In this document: one piece after another, positions 61,205-64,000 of the stretch
Numbering within the stretch: position 1 is the stretch's first letter
Layout of the letters: each line of letters opens with the position of its first letter
Assembly (NCBI GenBank): GCA_035570275.1
Contig: DATMNI010000466.1
Coordinates: 1-64,000, forward strand
Direction of reading: 5' to 3'
DNA from: DATMNI01 sp035570275
GTDB taxonomy: Bacteria; Acidobacteriota; Terriglobia; Bryobacterales; Bryobacteraceae
DNA: 64,000 nucleotides
Notes under the pieces: generated by a model
Told to the model about the DNA's origin: nothing
Databases searched by the model: none
The model's input: the letters and a program-made list of their open reading frames with translations, nothing else
Translations under genes and position numbers: made by a program

Positions 61205-61472
61205 TGATGGAGTGTGCCACAGGCTCGGGTTGCAGGGTGAGGTTTCTGAAATCAGCAAACAGCGCCAGCGGCGTTACGGTCGCAATCAGAAACGCCGCCA
61301 GGCGGCGATAGATAATTGTCACATTACCGCCCGATCCAGGGTCTGCGAGGCAGGAAAGCCGTTGCCTGGACCGCCATGGTGTTGAGCGTGCGAGTGTTAG
61401 GCTTAGAAGAGGTACCAGAGCTTGAGACGCCCCCAACAGCGCACTCGATTTCGCCGCAAGTCGTTAATCGAC

Positions 61473-61799
61473 ATGACGACTCTGCAAAGAGAACATGCCG
61501 CTACCGTGGCTTCCTACACCGGCAGCCCCGAGCACAAACTCCCCCACGCTAGAAGTGATGCCACCCTTTGCCCGTCCGACCTCGGAAACCAGGAAGAGCT
61601 CACGCTTTGGCTCCGGAATGCCATAGTAAGGGGTAATGTCGGCGGGTTTATGGAGGGACCTTTTCCCCGTTATGTCTGGTACCGGGATGGAGATCGCCTT
61701 TTTGAGGGAAGACTCACGAATCAGGCGCTCGGCGAGTACAAGGGTTACCCCATCAGCCCTGATGAGGGGCCTCTGGAACTGAGATCGCAAAATGTCTGA
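61473..61799 (+). CDS. Small protein of unknown function, first of a two-gene module
   Basis: 108 residues from ATG. The C-terminal half contains GGFMEGPFPRYVWYRDGDRL, then FEGRLTNQALGEYKGYPISP and ends LELRSQNV. The FPRYVWYRDG...YKGYPI pattern recurs in small bacterial proteins but has no function known to me. It overlaps the next gene by eight bases, implying coupling. A longer upstream opening is Arg-rich and unlikely. Confidence 0.68.
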   Translation: MTTLQREHAATVASYTGSPEHKLPHARSDATLCPSDLGNQEELTLWLRNAIVRGNVGGFMEGPFPRYVWYRDGDRLFEGRLTNQALGEYKGYPISPDEGPLELRSQNV

Positions 61800-63078
61800 T
61801 TTCCAATTGCGCTTTGAGTGGGAAGACTCCCCCAGAGTTCGCACTCCGGAACTTGACGCCACTTGGGCTCGCCTTGAAATCTACGCCGAGGGGGAGCCTA
61901 TCACCAGGGTTGAAGCGAGGCGCACGCAAAGCGTAAGGACGGGCATTTATGTCCCATTATTTCCTATAGCGGAATGGATGATCGCAAATTGGTGGTTCCT
62001 TTGGGACGAGTGGCGCGCGAACGGGCGTGACGGTCGGCACAGCCTGCTCGCAGCGAGAGAGGGCTTTGTTCTGCCTGACCTGAGCTTTGTGCCAACGGAA
62101 ACCAAGATGGAGGTGATGTGGTGGCCTAGCGCGTCGACTCTTTCGGCAAGGTCCTCCTCGGACGTCCTGTTCCTGTCTGGTGGCTCCAGCATCGTTCCCA
62201 AGGCCCATGTCAAAGAGGAGTTTCGCAGACTGGTGGAAGCAGTCATAGAGCGATTGAGTGCCAGACAGGTGCAGCACTCATACCTCGTCCCGGAATGGCG
62301 CGCCATACTGGACGCTGAGCACGATCCGGAACAAAAGGCTTTTTGTGAGAAGGCCGCGCGCCTCGGATGCGATCCGTTTGATGTCGCCGATTCTCTGGCC
62401 GCCCAGATTGAGCACCTAGGTGTTCTACTGCCTGAACCGATGGCGGAGGATTTCTGCGATGCAATACCTTTGGCGCAAATGACCTCCGGCGCTCAAGCCG
62501 TGAAAACTTTCATTGATTCTGCGTCCGCTACCGCCGTGAATGAGGGCAAGTGGCGAGAGTTTCGGGAGAAATCGCATTGGCGACGTACAGAAGCCCCTTG
62601 GCGCGATGGATACAACGAGGCGCGAGTGCTCAGGGCCTATCTGGGACGCAGTGGCGCTATTGCGACCGGCCTCGATTCATTCCTGAAACAGGCATTCGGT
62701 TCGCTGGAGATCAGAGAATTTGAGGTTGCTTCCCGGATCGAGGCAATTTCCGCGCCGACTCAGACGGGTGCTCCGTTGTTCGGCTACCGCTCTCATCGTC
62801 GCGAAGAAAGCAAGAGATTCATTCTTTGCCGCGCACTGTCTGACCATCTCGCATCGGGCCAACCATCGCTGGTGACACGCAGCGCAACCGAACACCAGCA
62901 GCGGAACCGCGCTTTTGCGGCGGAATTCCTGGCACCGGCGGAGTCAATAAGAGAGCGGATTGGCGCGGACCGCGTTGGAGAAGAAGACATCGAGGATCTG
63001 GCCCAGGAATTTCAGGTGTCGGACCTCGTCATTCGTCACCAAATCGAGAACCATAATTTGACGTGGCTTGGGGCTTAG
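61792..63078 (+). CDS. Protein with degenerate ImmA/IrrE-like metalloprotease domain
   Basis: 428 residues. The N-terminal half (EWMIANWWFLWDEWRANGRD and following) has no recognised fold. The C-terminal third follows the ImmA/IrrE order: a regulatory stretch, RREESKRFILCRALSDHLAS where the zinc-binding HExxH should be, then RNRAFAAEFLAPAESIRERI and DIEDLAQEFQVSDLVIRHQI. The HExxH His and Glu residues are replaced (RALSDH), and the Glu before AFAAE is Gln, so zinc binding and proteolysis should be lost. It may act as a repressor-binding or sensory protein. It is coupled to the small gene upstream. Fold assigned by pattern, with moderate certainty. Confidence 0.72.
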   Translation: MSDFQLRFEWEDSPRVRTPELDATWARLEIYAEGEPITRVEARRTQSVRTGIYVPLFPIAEWMIANWWFLWDEWRANGRDGRHSLLAAREGFVLPDLSFVPTETKMEVMWWPSASTLSARSSSDVLFLSGGSSIVPKAHVKEEFRRLVEAVIERLSARQVQHSYLVPEWRAILDAEHDPEQKAFCEKAARLGCDPFDVADSLAAQIEHLGVLLPEPMAEDFCDAIPLAQMTSGAQAVKTFIDSASATAVNEGKWREFREKSHWRRTEAPWRDGYNEARVLRAYLGRSGAIATGLDSFLKQAFGSLEIREFEVASRIEAISAPTQTGAPLFGYRSHRREESKRFILCRALSDHLASGQPSLVTRSATEHQQRNRAFAAEFLAPAESIRERIGADRVGEEDIEDLAQEFQVSDLVIRHQIENHNLTWLGA

Positions 63079-64000
63079 AGACGATTCTACTGGCGAATCG
63101 CGCCGCGGATGGTGTCCTGGGCAGGGATTGGCAGGGGCGCTTGTGCCCAACGCGCGGTACGGCTCCACAAGGCGACCGCCTCGTCTTCATGACTGCCGTA
63201 TAGTCACCCCACGTGACGGTGGCGTTGATGGACCGGATTTTGGCGGAATCAGAACGCTGGCGCCCATAGAGGAGGGGAAGTCGTTTTCCGGGAGGGCTCC
63301 GGCGTGGGGGTGTCTCCCAGTTGCGCCAGCACCGGATCGAGTGTGGTCTTGACGATCGACTGCGCAAGCGAACGCAGCGTATAATTCAAAGGAACGGCGA
63401 CGCTCCTCGGTGGGCTGGGGGTAGATTCCGCCGGTGGGAATCGTTACGGGTTGGAGTTCTGATCGATATAGAGCTTCGAGCTGCGGCGGCGGAGAGCGGC
63501 GAGCCGTTCATCCACGGAGGCCGAGGACTTCAGTTGTTCAATGGCTTTGCCGGTGACTTGGCAGGCGGCGTTTTCTTTGAGCCACTTGGGGCGGTCAGCG
63601 GCTTCTTCGTGAGCAGGTTCTCGATGGCAGGCAGGTACCACTGCGTTCGTGGGGTAGGTTGGAACGGGTACCCCGCGGTCCGGCGGACGGCGGCGAGGCA
63701 TGACAGGGTCGAAAAACCACCCCGCCCATCCGGAATCTCCCGGGGCCTGGCGTGGTTTTTCATGAAGTTTCGCGGGCGGAACGCCCATCCCAACAGACCA
63801 CGAAAGACGATGGTCTGTCCCACCTTCTTCCAACCGGACGGTCGTTCACGAGGCCCCGGAGGTGCCTCGGTTTGGCCGCGGAACGGCTGGCACGGGGAAA
63901 AAGCGGCTGGCCGGGATTGAATTAGATTGAATTAAATTAAATAGAGTGTACACTTGACGCAACCCGGTCGCCCCGGGGGTACTATACAGGGAGGTGGCCG
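63079..64000. other. Window end without a recognised gene
   Basis: About 920 bases. Minus-strand frames give protein-like pieces (NYTLRSLAQSIVKTTLDPVL and AIEQLKSSASVDERLAALRR) broken by frame changes and stops, suggesting one or more decayed genes. Repeated AATTGAATTA-like words give a short AT-rich run near 63918-63945. No family assigned. Confidence 0.4.

Noticed and set aside
1..64000. CRISPR arrays, tRNA and rRNA genes
   Set aside because: No regularly spaced direct repeats and no tRNA-like T-arm or rRNA sequence were seen on inspection; a tRNAscan-SE run would settle tRNAs.

Overview
The window is a GC-rich bacterial chromosome segment. Its family content points to an Acidobacteriota genome of the Bryobacterales / Solibacter type: a VWFA-related protein (TIGR03436 type), a BACON plus TIGR03437-type protein, a TIGR03790-type protein, a decayed TIGR03435-type gene, an ADOP/MacB-type permease, an Oar-like TonB-dependent receptor and many exported c-type cytochrome and Tat-exported proteins. 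This is inferred from family distribution; there is no rRNA, and no tRNA or CRISPR array was seen.

Layout. 0.1-5 kb: minus-strand operon of ECF sigma factor, zinc-finger anti-sigma factor and an exported TPR-CHAT protease-like protein. 5-12.7 kb: a degenerate sulfatase, a small cytochrome c, a DNA glycosylase, a VWA protein, a dTDP-rhamnose reductase, a PilZ protein, and a LysR regulator divergent from a TIGR03790 protein. 12.7-13.9 kb has no recognisable gene. 13.9-22.3 kb: ABC permease, a small secreted protein, a seven-heme cytochrome with TPRs and a TonB-dependent receptor with a clear promoter. 23.2-24.4 kb: an ankyrin protein and a decayed TIGR03435 gene. 24.4-30 kb: a formate dehydrogenase operon (fdhE, gamma, beta, alpha) whose alpha subunit is read through an in-frame UGA (selenocysteine) followed by a SECIS-like hairpin. 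30-34 kb: a small-gene accessory patch with a DUF4160/DUF2442 pair, a TonB C-terminal remnant, an oxalate decarboxylase and a tandemly duplicated Uma2 gene. 34-37.6 kb: hemD, an HlyD adaptor and a two-gene unknown pair. 37.5-43.3 kb: a tightly coupled specialised Hsp70 cassette (large helical protein, J-domain protein with PPD instead of HPD, GrpE, DnaK, zinc-ribbon protein). 43.5-51.8 kb: a beta-propeller protein, a sulfite-oxidase-like molybdoenzyme, small accessory genes, GAF proteins and a lytic transglycosylase. 51.9-58.9 kb: sugar oxidoreductase and isomerase, aldose epimerase, acetate-type symporter with DUF485 partner, and a BACON protein. 58.9-61.2 kb: pxpBCA (5-oxoprolinase). 61.5-63.1 kb: a two-gene module with a catalytically dead ImmA/IrrE-like domain.

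How the genes fit together. Formate oxidation, multiheme cytochromes and a sulfite-oxidase-like enzyme suggest flexible periplasmic respiration. Oxalate decarboxylase would yield formate, which the formate dehydrogenase could oxidise. At least five families of short palindromic intergenic repeats are scattered between genes, and several accessory genes are frameshifted or truncated, which is typical of a large, repeat-rich soil genome. The most unusual items are the Hsp70 cassette, the dead IrrE-like pair, the sulfatase without its catalytic cysteine, and a cytochrome gene whose start region lies inside an interspersed repeat.
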